Part shown: positions 6,825-14,435 of the stretch, piece after piece
How positions within the stretch are numbered: the stretch's first letter is position 1
Layout of the letters: every line of letters starts with the position of its first letter
NCBI RefSeq assembly: GCF_017942085.1
Contig: NZ_JAGKSP010000003.1
Coordinates: forward strand, 186,001-250,000
Source: Paenibacillus lignilyticus
GTDB taxonomy: Bacteria > Bacillota > Bacilli > Paenibacillales > Paenibacillaceae
Direction: 5' to 3'
Length of the DNA stretch: 64,000 nt
Position numbers and translations under genes: made by a program
Notes under the pieces: generated by a model
The model's input: only the letters and a program-made list of their open reading frames with translations
What the model was told of the DNA's origin: nothing
Database searches by the model: none

Positions 6825-7952
6825 TCACCAAAGCAAGGAATTGTACAGCTGTTTCATCTGAAACGCCTTATCGAGGATTTGAAAATTAGCCCTCGCCCAT
6901 GCCTGCCCTTGTCGGCCCATCTTCTCCAGCTTGTCAGTGGAAACGAGCAAGTCACGGATTGCTTCGCCGATTCGCTGTTCCGAGGGACGTTCCTTGGAAT
7001 CATGATCACCAAAATAATAATGCCAAGCCTCGGCAAACACAGCTTCCTCTACGAAGCCAAAATAGCCGTGATTGCCAATAGCCAGCACAGGCTTGCCGCA
7101 AGCCATAGCCTCCAGAGCAACGCGTCCGGTTCCGACGACAAGATCGCCAAGATTGTAGTAATCGCGCATTTGCATTTGACTACCCACCAGTTGGACGAAA
7201 GAGGTGTTGCATTCGAGGTTTACCATCTCTGCCAATTCCGCAATTGCAGCTGCTTGATTACCTGAACCTGCAATGATGACATGCAAGGGCATAGCTTCGT
7301 TTAAGCGAAGCGTACGTGCGGCGCGAACGAGCATGCCGCATACCGCTGCCTTGTCCCATGCCAGACGAGATGCGTAAACCACTATTTTCTCGCCTTCCGG
7401 AATACGAAGACTTGCGCGCAATGCGGCTGATGATTCGGGTCGGTACTGGTCAAAATCAATTCCGTTCGCGATGAGCTGTGACGATATGCCCTGCCGTTCC
7501 AGATAAGCCTGAACCGGAAGACTAACGCAAACGAAGGTGCATCCGGCAGCCTTCATCAACTGGAGCTGATCCGGCGGATAATAAGCGCCATGCACCGTAA
7601 ACACTACCGGGATGCCCAGTTTCCTTGCCGCTTGCGCTGCATATAGGCCGGAAGGTGTTTGATGAATGTGCACCAAATCAATTTTACGGCTGCGCATAAT
7701 TTGCGTGAGGGCTTTCTCTGCCTGTTCTTGTTGCTCCGGATCCAATAACTGCTCCGCCTTCAGCTCCACGCGATGGATCGGGCACCCTGCACGTACAAAG
7801 GTTTCATACATTACGCCGGTTCCGCCCGCATATACAGGCATGACGCCAAGAGACGGAAAAGCCTTCACCAGGCTGAGCACATACGTTTCCGTGCCGCCAA
7901 TAGCCAGGCTGTCCATCACCATAAGCAGGCGAATCCGACGATTAGGTCTCAT
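6825..7952 (-). CDS. Family 4 glycosyltransferase
   Basis: A GT-B fold retaining glycosyltransferase of about 375 residues. The acceptor-side loop GGTETYVLSLVKAF near the N-terminus and EAMACGKPVLAIGNHG in the C-terminal donor domain (an altered EX7E region) identify GT4. The frame opens at 8036, but the GGAGCATGACT site favours the ATG at 7952, overlapping the preceding GT2 gene by 11 bases and giving the typical MRPNRRIRLLMVMDSLAIGG start. Many such enzymes in Bacillales act on cell-surface or spore-coat glycans (CotSA is one). The donor sugar is unknown. Confidence 0.87.
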   Translation of the reverse strand: MRPNRRIRLLMVMDSLAIGGTETYVLSLVKAFPSLGVMPVYAGGTGVMYETFVRAGCPIHRVELKAEQLLDPEQQEQAEKALTQIMRSRKIDLVHIHQTPSGLYAAQAARKLGIPVVFTVHGAYYPPDQLQLMKAAGCTFVCVSLPVQAYLERQGISSQLIANGIDFDQYRPESSAALRASLRIPEGEKIVVYASRLAWDKAAVCGMLVRAARTLRLNEAMPLHVIIAGSGNQAAAIAELAEMVNLECNTSFVQLVGSQMQMRDYYNLGDLVVGTGRVALEAMACGKPVLAIGNHGYFGFVEEAVFAEAWHYYFGDHDSKERPSEQRIGEAIRDLLVSTDKLEKMGRQGQAWARANFQILDKAFQMKQLYNSLLW

Positions 7953-8673
7953 AGTCATGCTCCGAATGCTGCGATTTGCCAAAATAATTGCGTGAACGCT
8001 GCAATTGATGCTTGCGGTAGTAATACAGCACCTCACGCATATTTTCCACGTTCTTAGCTCCGGGCTTAATCACTTTCGCTATGAACTCATAATCCTCGGC
8101 ACCTTCAATGCGCCTTGTATGACCGCCGATTTCATCGAACACCTTTCCTCGTAACAGGGCAGTTCCATGGCAGATGCAATGACCGCCTTTGGCATAGACC
8201 TTGCCGATTTGCTCGCCATATTTCAGCCAAAATACAGGCATGCGCCGCTCCGGCTGCCCATCCTCGAACACCTCGTAATTCGTACCCAGCAAGTCGATTT
8301 GCGGATTATTTTTCATATATCGGACCTGCTTTGCAAGACGCTCCGGATGGGATAGATCATCTGCATCCTGGATGGCGATAAACTCCCCTTTGGCCAGATA
8401 CATCCCTGCGGTTACGGCACCGGCGTAACCTATATTCCGCGGAAGCCGCAGCGTGCATATCCCCTTCCCTTCCCGTAATAAAGGCTCATTGTTGTTGAGC
8501 CAATTCATCACAAATTCGTAAGACCCGTCGGTGGATGCATCATCGATAATAATGAGCTCCCAATTCGAATAGGTCTGATTTAGCAGGCTCGTCAAGCAAT
8601 CCGTCAAGTAAGGAACTTTATTGTAGACGGTGGTGACAATGCTGACGAGTCCCGGCATACGTTGAAAAGACAC
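7942..8673 (-). CDS. Family 2 glycosyltransferase
   Basis: A 243-residue inverting GT-A enzyme. It has the N-terminal nucleotide-binding strand VSIVTTVYNKVPYLTDCL, the LIIIDDASTDGS segment and the metal-binding DxD-type motif IQDADD, followed by LLRGKVFDEIGG. It starts at GTG 8673, eight bases after GGAGG; the internal ATG at 8658 lacks a site. It overlaps the GT4 gene by 11 bases. Likely a cytoplasmic transferase of the same glycan pathway as its neighbours. Confidence 0.87.
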   Translation of the reverse strand: MSFQRMPGLVSIVTTVYNKVPYLTDCLTSLLNQTYSNWELIIIDDASTDGSYEFVMNWLNNNEPLLREGKGICTLRLPRNIGYAGAVTAGMYLAKGEFIAIQDADDLSHPERLAKQVRYMKNNPQIDLLGTNYEVFEDGQPERRMPVFWLKYGEQIGKVYAKGGHCICHGTALLRGKVFDEIGGHTRRIEGAEDYEFIAKVIKPGAKNVENMREVLYYYRKHQLQRSRNYFGKSQHSEHDYET

Positions 8674-8702
8674 TTGCCTCTCCTCCCTTTATCTCCAAGT
8701 GG

Positions 8703-8897
8703 TTATAACAGCCGAATATAAGAAATAAAGCGCAGCTGAATAATTGCATAGCTGCCGCTCTCATAACCGAACAGCTCCGAAGTGCGGATCGTCACCGATA
8801 CGGCATCTACCGACACAAGCGTCCCGCTGATCGTCTCCAAGGAGCTGGCGATTTGCACCTCCTTGTTCACGAGGGATTGCAGCTCTTCAATGATCAT
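8703..8897 (-). CDS. Small LSm-like protein (DUF2642-type)
   Basis: A 64-residue protein with the pattern of a small SH3/LSm-like beta barrel: VNKEVQIASSL, SGTLVSVDAVSVTIRT, and a final YAIIQLRFISYIRLL. This resembles DUF2642 (YuzF-type) proteins of spore formers. Its start overlaps the stop of the upstream gene by four bases (ATGA), so the two are translationally coupled. Placed just before the glycosyltransferases, it may scaffold or localise them, but that is inference. Confidence 0.6.
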   Translation of the reverse strand: MIIEELQSLVNKEVQIASSLETISGTLVSVDAVSVTIRTSELFGYESGSYAIIQLRFISYIRLL

Positions 8898-9298
8898 CGT
8901 TCCACCTGCTTTCCTACTAGTTGAAAGGTGACCAGCTGTTCCAAAGGAACCATTACGCTTGTCCCCCCATGCTCTCGTACGACCAGAAAATCGCCATCAA
9001 CCTTCGCAATAGTCCCTTCGACAGTACCGGCCGGAGTTAACAGTTCGGCTGATTTGCCCGTGTACGGCTCAAACACTCTCCCCAGCTTGTTCAAGCTGGA
9101 GACGCCGACATTGCGCTGCTCTTCAAGTAGGACAGCAGCCATTTCCTCTCGAATCGCTTGACGAATTTCTGCTACGAGCGCTGACATATCGAGCACACCG
9201 GATTCCGCCGCGGCAGGCTGTGCTGCATGAGGCAGCAGCAGGCGAGCAAGACCATCAAAAAATTCTTTAATCTCTCTAACGTTTACGATAATTTTCAT
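8894..9298 (-). CDS. LSm-like domain protein with N-terminal helical extension
   Basis: A 134-residue protein, first gene of the glycan operon. Residues 1-70 are mostly helical (VREIKEFFDGLARLL, AEIRQAIREEMAAVLLEEQ). Residues 75-130 form a beta-barrel-like segment (GKSAELLTPAGTVEGTIAKV, VMVPLEQLVTFQLV) with the same rhythm as the small protein that follows. I read it as a DUF2642-like domain fused to a helical partner region. The ribosome site GGATGGAGGAGCG precedes the ATG. No function is established; a spore-coat role is plausible from context only. Confidence 0.55.
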   Translation of the reverse strand: MKIIVNVREIKEFFDGLARLLLPHAAQPAAAESGVLDMSALVAEIRQAIREEMAAVLLEEQRNVGVSSLNKLGRVFEPYTGKSAELLTPAGTVEGTIAKVDGDFLVVREHGGTSVMVPLEQLVTFQLVGKQVER

Positions 9299-9426
9299 CG
9301 CTCCTCCATCCTCCTACTCCATGGAAACTTCTAATTTCCATCCTTACTAGGGTATACAGTTAAGAGGAAGAACGATTGAGTCATTTCACTAGTCATTCTT
9401 GAAATGTTTGATTGCCGATCCGAGAC

Positions 9427-9460
9427 AAAAAGAACACCCGTCCGAATGGAGGGTGTTCTT
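9427..9460 (-). terminator. Terminator of the acetyltransferase gene
   Basis: AAGAACACCC (9430-9439) and GGGTGTTCTT (9451-9460) form a perfect stem; the minus strand continues TTTTTG. Confidence 0.85.
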
Positions 9461-9508
9461 CGAGAATACGATCGGCATTGCTTCATATGCACTATAATAG
9501 CCGTTTAT

Positions 9509-10171
9509 TTAGAAGTCGAGACGCATTACAACGCGGCGCTTACTTGGCCTGGTCAGTTCACGGAAACCAGCTGCTTCGAAGACATTGCGACTGCCGACAT
9601 GGAGCTCGCCCCATGTAATTTCTTTTCCGTGTGTGGTAATCATCCCATACCCCTCTACTGCACGAGCGCCTCTCTGCTTAGCGTACTCGACGGCTGCACG
9701 TGTCAGCTCGTAGGTGATTCCTCGTTTGCGGTAGCCTGTACGAACAATGAAGCAAGTAATCGCCCAAACGCCGTCGTCGTCCTTATCTTCATCTCGACCC
9801 GTCCAAGGCATTCGGCTGTTTATCAGGTTCGGGAAGGCGGTACGCGGCTCAATCGCACACCACCCTACCGGCTGCTGGTCGAGATAGGCGACGAGCCCAC
9901 TGGTTGTCCCGGATTCCGGCTTCTCGCAGTCGGTCTGGATCCGGAGCAGATATGCACGTTCATCATCATCAACAAAGTTCCACTGGGAAGAAGGAATCTT
10001 AAACCGTTGGCAATAGCAGCGTACAGAGTGACATTTGACAGGGCCAAGCACAAGCTCCAAGTCTTCCCACGATGCTTCGTTTGCCGGTATTATGGTTATT
10101 CCTCTAACCTTTGTCGTCCGCGCATGGGCGGCTTCCGCCGGCATTTGACTTTCTGCTTCTTTCATCGTCAA
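9509..10171 (-). CDS. GNAT family N-acetyltransferase
   Basis: A 220-residue acetyltransferase. The core shows the beta-4 strand VWAITCFIVRTGYRKRGITY (acetyl-CoA loop R-K-R-G-I), and ELTRAAVEYAKQRGARAVEGYG. GELHVGSRNVFEAAGFRELT is the C-terminal motif. The start is TTG 10171 or ATG 10165; both follow a GGTGGTGG-rich site. A long open frame on the opposite strand (9404-10192) is antisense to it. It stands alone with its own terminator. Substrate unknown. Confidence 0.85.
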   Translation of the reverse strand: MTMKEAESQMPAEAAHARTTKVRGITIIPANEASWEDLELVLGPVKCHSVRCYCQRFKIPSSQWNFVDDDERAYLLRIQTDCEKPESGTTSGLVAYLDQQPVGWCAIEPRTAFPNLINSRMPWTGRDEDKDDDGVWAITCFIVRTGYRKRGITYELTRAAVEYAKQRGARAVEGYGMITTHGKEITWGELHVGSRNVFEAAGFRELTRPSKRRVVMRLDF

Positions 10172-10261
10172 CAGCCACCACCTTCACGCTAGTAACTCCT
10201 ACTAGGAAGACAATAGCATGTTTGATTTCGCTAATCTACTCGCAGAACGAGCTAACTTGAC

Positions 10262-10945
10262 TCAATTCGTAAAATCGTTGAACGAGTGAGCATACTTCGC
10301 CCAGCTGCCCGTAATAGCCGACACGTCTTTACAATAAATAGCCTGTAAATATCGAGACAAATTTGTGACCTTATCTTCTACGAGAACCTCGCGGATCTCA
10401 GAAGGTTTGGTAGGAATATCGCTTTCCCGTAGGACCTCGAATTGGTCGACCGGAAGAAACATCCGCAAACTTTTCTTATAGGAGCAACGGTTAGGATAGC
10501 GAGGCGAGCTCCCCGAATCGTACTTCGACACCTTCACGGTGTCGTAGAAGTCATGAATGAGCGAATAGGCATCCATTTGAAGAACGGCAAAAGCCTCATC
10601 CGGCTCTCTTCTCGCGTACATCTCCAGCATTTTCAGACAATCTCTTTGCGTTGGCCAGAGGAATACATGCCGATCCAAGTAATGATAAAATTGATGCAGC
10701 GTTGTATGTGGATCCATCATTAGTTCTGATATTCGAAGATGAGCATTGGCGGTAAAAGTATGGCCTTGAAATTGAATTTCTCTTCTCGCTATCCTCCGTC
10801 CGTCAGACAAGCTTGGATCTGCTCCATTAGAAGAGTACAAAGCATCCAGGTGCGCGATCGATGGCAAATTTCGGACCCTCGTGAAATGATACAATGATTT
10901 CCTTCCGGAGCTGTTCGTTATTTTACGTACAATGGAGTCGTTCAT
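10262..10945 (-). CDS. Uncharacterised protein, possibly DUF7002/ART-like
   Basis: A 227-residue soluble protein with no signal or membrane segment. SLYHFTRVRNLPSIAHLDAL near residue 17 resembles the [Y]HxT...NLxSI opening of DarT-like and DUF7002 proteins, whose fold belongs to ADP-ribosyltransferases. Later segments HYLDRHVFLWPTQRDC and EVLVEDKVTNLSRYL could carry the central strand and a catalytic acidic residue. This is a visual resemblance, not proof. It ends 12 bases before... that is, it is followed in transcription by nothing close, while the membrane protein gene at 10958 lies 12 bases upstream, so those two are probably co-transcribed. No antitoxin such as DarG is next to it, so a toxin role is not supported. 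Confidence 0.5.
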   Translation of the reverse strand: MNDSIVRKITNSSGRKSLYHFTRVRNLPSIAHLDALYSSNGADPSLSDGRRIARREIQFQGHTFTANAHLRISELMMDPHTTLHQFYHYLDRHVFLWPTQRDCLKMLEMYARREPDEAFAVLQMDAYSLIHDFYDTVKVSKYDSGSSPRYPNRCSYKKSLRMFLPVDQFEVLRESDIPTKPSEIREVLVEDKVTNLSRYLQAIYCKDVSAITGSWAKYAHSFNDFTN

Positions 10946-10957
10946 CGCTTGATACCT

Positions 10958-11857
10958 CTAGTCCGTTCTTCTTCTGTACTGTCGATACGCCGCAGAAACA
11001 CCCATCAACACGCCTGTAGTGACTAAGACGCCAACCGGGAATCCCCAAGACCCCCATGCCGGAACAATCAACGGCATCAATGATACACCAAACGCAACAG
11101 GTACAGGCACTTTGAACCCTTTACAAAGAATGAATGTGATAAGCACATTGATGATTCCGACCCAGATGATTGAGCCGTCGAGCAAGTGATATACGCCAAC
11201 AGCGAGGGCAGCCGTTATCGTTAAAACCGCCAATCGCCGTGGAATCATTTTCCAAGTAAAATCCTTCGCATGAAACAGCTCGAAAATAAGCGCGAATACA
11301 GGCGGAACGACCAAAACTTCAAGCTTTGCGACAAATGCCAAGCCAATCCATAAGGCTAATAGCAGGGTTATGAGCAACGTATCCGTCTTCCTTCGGAACG
11401 CCACCGGCCCATTATTCGGCTTTTCCGGTTTTCTCTTTCTATAAGCAGCTAACATCACGACAAATGTGAAGACAGCAGTTGATATCGCAAACCTATAATC
11501 AGTAAGGCCTAGAAAGATCGGCAGTAATGCAGCAGGAATAGTAGGAGCGAAATGAACTCGAAACAGATGCATGAATATGACGATTACGATAAGGCCTAAC
11601 CAGATTTTTACCAGAGGCGATAACGACAAATCATTCATCGAAGTACCCATAAAGGCACCCAAAGTTGGGGCAAGCCACAAGTGGAGCGGCTTCTTAATCC
11701 AGTGCGGCACCGAAAAAACCATGACCCCCATGGCCATCCCCGCAATTTCCGGAAAGAGAATATCCCTTTCTTGAAGCCATTCAGACCCAACCAGCATGAG
11801 AATTACTACTGCATAAGCGGAAACAAATTCTCTGGATTTCAGTAAATTCCAAGACAT
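10958..11857 (-). CDS. Multi-pass membrane protein, unknown function
   Basis: A 299-residue protein with about nine hydrophobic segments arranged as two related halves separated by a basic loop (YRKRKPEKPNNG, FRRKTD). FRVHFAPTIPAALLPIFLGL is distinctive and a little like HPP-family membrane proteins, but I cannot assign it. AGGAGAAGAACAGAG precedes the ATG. It lies 12 bases upstream of the possible ART-like gene and 42 bases downstream of a 74-residue gene, so it sits in the middle of a probable operon led by the TehA-like channel or the small gene. Confidence 0.65.
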   Translation of the reverse strand: MSWNLLKSREFVSAYAVVILMLVGSEWLQERDILFPEIAGMAMGVMVFSVPHWIKKPLHLWLAPTLGAFMGTSMNDLSLSPLVKIWLGLIVIVIFMHLFRVHFAPTIPAALLPIFLGLTDYRFAISTAVFTFVVMLAAYRKRKPEKPNNGPVAFRRKTDTLLITLLLALWIGLAFVAKLEVLVVPPVFALIFELFHAKDFTWKMIPRRLAVLTITAALAVGVYHLLDGSIIWVGIINVLITFILCKGFKVPVPVAFGVSLMPLIVPAWGSWGFPVGVLVTTGVLMGVSAAYRQYRRRTD

Positions 11858-11899
11858 CTCTGTTCTTCTCCTCTCCGGTACCCGCTTATCGTCGATCCG

Positions 11900-12124
11900 T
11901 TAAGACCCGTTAGCCAGATCCATTTGCATTTCAGGAGGAGGCATCTGAATGAACGCCGCTCGTGTTCGAGAATGCGGCTTGCCGTTTATCCAGACGTAAT
12001 TCTCGTCATACCCTTCTAATAATCCCCCGCCCGTGGTTTTCTTATCGATTATGACCATCACATAGTGACCGAAGAACATCGCATTATCATAATCGGCGTC
12101 AAATTGAAGTGTAGTCCACGGCAA
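11900..12124 (-). CDS. Small hypothetical protein (74 aa)
   Basis: A short soluble protein starting at TTG 12124 after GGAGAAAGGACGGAAGACG. It has a beta-rich centre (GHYVMVIIDKKTTGGGLLEG, YVWINGKPHSRTRAAFIQM) and ends MQMDLANGS. Between the channel gene (27 bases upstream) and the membrane protein (42 bases downstream) it fits one transcription unit. No family recognised. Confidence 0.6.
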   Translation of the reverse strand: MPWTTLQFDADYDNAMFFGHYVMVIIDKKTTGGGLLEGYDENYVWINGKPHSRTRAAFIQMPPPEMQMDLANGS

Positions 12125-12151
12125 CGTCTTCCGTCCTTTCTCCTAGCGGGA

Positions 12152-13135
12152 CTATCCTTTGAGCAGGTTCCCGCTAAATAACAGATTCATCGTTCGAATT
12201 AAGAAAACGAGCAACACAATGCTTAGAAACGCCAAAACAATCGCAGAAATGCCTGTTAACAGCCAGGAGTGAACGAATATCGCGTATTCCAACGCGGCAT
12301 TGCTCAGAGCGGCAATCGGGAAACTAACCGCCCACCAAGACGCGCTGAACGGGTTGGACTTTCTAAACACTTTGAAGAATAAGACAATGAATAAGAACAG
12401 ACCAAAGTAAAACAATATAGAGGCAAACGGATCGATCTTCTGTTGGAATTTCGTATACCCAAGAAACCCTACTTCAAACGGTGCGATCATAATAATCATG
12501 GAAGGCACCAGCCCTGCCGGCAGCGGAGCATGATGAATCAATCTGGATAAGATCAACGTCAGAAATAGCAAAGCTACAATTCCGCCGATCGCAAGCGACA
12601 ACAGATTAATTTCATGCGCCCATGGGAAGGGCATCGTCCCGCCGGCAACCGCGATATCAATTGTTCCTACCCCGGGAATCAACCATGGCGGAACTACGTG
12701 ACCTGGCTCGTGATTCCCATTTAATAAGCGTGTAACAATGACAAAGCAGAGCGCTAAGGTCAATATCGTTCCAATGATCCAAATGACTTGCCCTGCTGCT
12801 TGACTATAGAAACCAATAACGGAAGAGAGCAGCAATAGAGCTATCGTGATCGTTCCGAAGAAATTCCCGGTAATCGGATGCACGAATTCAGCTTTGACCT
12901 TATTCGGGTATAAGAGCCATTTCGAGAGATAACCTGCGCTTAACGCTACAAATATCAGAATTGCAAGAACGCCAATGCAATCCGCAATTACCGTCGAACT
13001 GCCGAATAGCTTACTTGCTTGTCTCCAAGCCAATGACAGACCTGAAATGCCCATAACTGACGCAAATAAACTAACAGGTAAAAATTGAACAGAACCGATG
13101 CCTTTTTGTTGCGGTACGTCAGTCATGGCGTGCAT
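12152..13135 (-). CDS. TDT family (TehA/SLAC1-type) anion channel or transporter
   Basis: A 327-residue protein with ten predicted membrane helices. Family landmarks are LPVSLFASVMGISGLSLAW at the N-terminus, LPAGLVPSMIIMIAPFEVGF, and NPFSASWWAVSFPIAALSNA, which carry the pore-lining helices of TehA/SLAC1. Members move tellurite-related anions, C4-dicarboxylates, sulfite or nitrate; the substrate cannot be told. The LysR gene lies just upstream on the same strand, and the 113-base gap contains an ATAGATCAAT element that recurs upstream of the LysR gene, so LysR control is likely. Confidence 0.85.
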   Translation of the reverse strand: MHAMTDVPQQKGIGSVQFLPVSLFASVMGISGLSLAWRQASKLFGSSTVIADCIGVLAILIFVALSAGYLSKWLLYPNKVKAEFVHPITGNFFGTITIALLLLSSVIGFYSQAAGQVIWIIGTILTLALCFVIVTRLLNGNHEPGHVVPPWLIPGVGTIDIAVAGGTMPFPWAHEINLLSLAIGGIVALLFLTLILSRLIHHAPLPAGLVPSMIIMIAPFEVGFLGYTKFQQKIDPFASILFYFGLFLFIVLFFKVFRKSNPFSASWWAVSFPIAALSNAALEYAIFVHSWLLTGISAIVLAFLSIVLLVFLIRTMNLLFSGNLLKG

Positions 13136-13192
13136 GAGTGATCATCACTTCCTTTGTTTGATGTCGACTAACTATCCTGTTGCCTCATTGTA

Positions 13193-13245
13193 TGAGAATC
13201 ATAATGATAGATCAATATCGTTGTTTCTATGATAATGATAGTTAC
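13193..13245. promoter_or_regulatory. Candidate LysR-binding region in front of the TehA-like gene
   Basis: ATAGATCAAT at 13207-13216 is repeated exactly at 14272-14281 upstream of the LysR gene, and both are followed by ATAG/TATGAT elements. TGAGAATCATAATGA at 13193-13207 also looks like a 7-1-7 Fur/PerR-type box (11 of 14 positions), which is weaker evidence. Confidence 0.45.
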
Positions 13246-13248
13246 CGC

Positions 13249-14175
13249 CTATGAATATTCTTCACTATCACAGGTATCCATCAGCTTATCTTGCTTTAAT
13301 TTCTTTATATGCTCGGTCAACAGATCAATAAATCCACGCGCAGCTTTCCCCATGTATTTATCCCGGAGATACACAATCCCGACCTCTCTGCATAAGGTTG
13401 GCTTCTGTACCGGAATATGGAGTAAATCATCATAGTTGTACATTTCGAGCAGCGTTTTCGATAAAACCGTACCTCCGGCTCCTGACCGAACAAGTCCGAA
13501 TAATGATTCAATGGTTGTCGTTTCGATCAAGGGATTCAGTTTCAAACCAGCAATATTGCATGTCATATCGACTAACTGGCGGCATCGATGGGTTTCCGGG
13601 AACATCACGATCGGCACATTGAGAATTTCGTCAAAATCAATGGCTTTACGTCCTGCATAAGGATGCTCCGCTGTTGCAACAAAATAAAAATTCTCGCAGT
13701 AAAGGGGAATCGCATGCACGCGATCATCCTCGACCGGCAGTATGGTAATGGCCAAATCCAATTCGTTGGACAAGACGCGGTTTACGACATCTTCGACACC
13801 GAAGATTTTGAGTCGGACTTTCGGATATTCGCGATGGAAATCAAGCAATAAGTTCGAGACCAATTGATTTAGCTCGCCCGGTAGCGCTCCAATGGATAAT
13901 GTGCCGCGCTCAATTTGCTGCAGCTCTTGAATTTGTTCCTTGGCGTTGGCTAAGTTGCCAAATACCAGCTTGCTCTGCTTATACAAAATCATCCCGGCAT
14001 CGGTAATCGCAATTTTCTTGCCGATTCGGTCGAATAACGGAACGCCTATCTCGTCTTCAAGCGCTTTAATTTGATGGCTTAAGGAAGGCTGGGTGATTCC
14101 CAGCTTGACGGAAGCTTTGGTAAAATGTAATTCTTCGCATGTACGGATAAAGTATTCCAACTGCCTTAACTCCAT
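13249..14175 (-). CDS. LysR family transcriptional regulator
   Basis: A 308-residue regulator with the N-terminal winged helix (MELRQLEYFIRTCEELHFTK, then ITQPSLSHQIKALEDEIGVP) and a type-2 periplasmic-binding-protein-like effector domain (DLAITILPVEDD, GAGGTVLSKTLLEM). Length and layout are typical, close to the CynR/CysL group. It is immediately upstream of the TehA-like gene in the same direction, and both promoters share an ATAGATCAAT element, so I infer autoregulation and control of the channel. Confidence 0.9.
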   Translation of the reverse strand: MELRQLEYFIRTCEELHFTKASVKLGITQPSLSHQIKALEDEIGVPLFDRIGKKIAITDAGMILYKQSKLVFGNLANAKEQIQELQQIERGTLSIGALPGELNQLVSNLLLDFHREYPKVRLKIFGVEDVVNRVLSNELDLAITILPVEDDRVHAIPLYCENFYFVATAEHPYAGRKAIDFDEILNVPIVMFPETHRCRQLVDMTCNIAGLKLNPLIETTTIESLFGLVRSGAGGTVLSKTLLEMYNYDDLLHIPVQKPTLCREVGIVYLRDKYMGKAARGFIDLLTEHIKKLKQDKLMDTCDSEEYS

Positions 14176-14271
14176 GGGATCGGCCTTCTTTCTCCATATT
14201 CGTACTTACTATTCCGCATAGTCACATCGGTTATGAATCACTTTGAACCCACTATAACGTGCTGCTGCTTC

Positions 14272-14320
14272 ATAGATCAATGCGGTCTCATCTATTGTTT
14301 TGATAGTCTGTGTCTATGAT
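14272..14320. promoter_or_regulatory. Candidate LysR autoregulatory region
   Basis: Contains ATAGATCAAT (14272-14281), identical to the element in front of the TehA-like gene, followed by GATAG and TATGAT repeats similar to those at 13207-13245. Confidence 0.4.
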
Positions 14321-14337
14321 TCTTGGGCGGAGGACGC

Positions 14338-14395
14338 GAAAAAGCTCCCCATCATGCTTCAGGTTGTACGGCCTGATTGCTTTATGGGGAGCTTC
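14338..14395 (-). terminator. Terminator of the phosphotransferase gene
   Basis: AGCTCCCCAT (14343-14352) and ATGGGGAGCT (14384-14393) form the stem, with a second inner hairpin; on the minus strand it ends in TTTTTC. Confidence 0.8.
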
Positions 14396-14435
14396 AACGG
14401 TCATCCGACATTCCGAATGCTCATGTGCCAATAAT

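Noticed and set aside
9348..9356. TATACCCTA as a sigma-K -10 before the glycan operon
   Set aside because: It has one mismatch to CATAnnnTA and no AC element at 16-17 bases, so it is too weak to list as a promoter.
9404..10192. Long plus-strand open frame of 262 codons
   Set aside because: It lies opposite a well-supported GNAT gene with its own terminator, runs through that terminator, and its protein has no family features.
10262..10945. DarTG toxin-antitoxin system
   Set aside because: No macrodomain (DarG-like) gene is adjacent and the catalytic residues cannot be placed by eye, so only a possible ART-like resemblance is reported.
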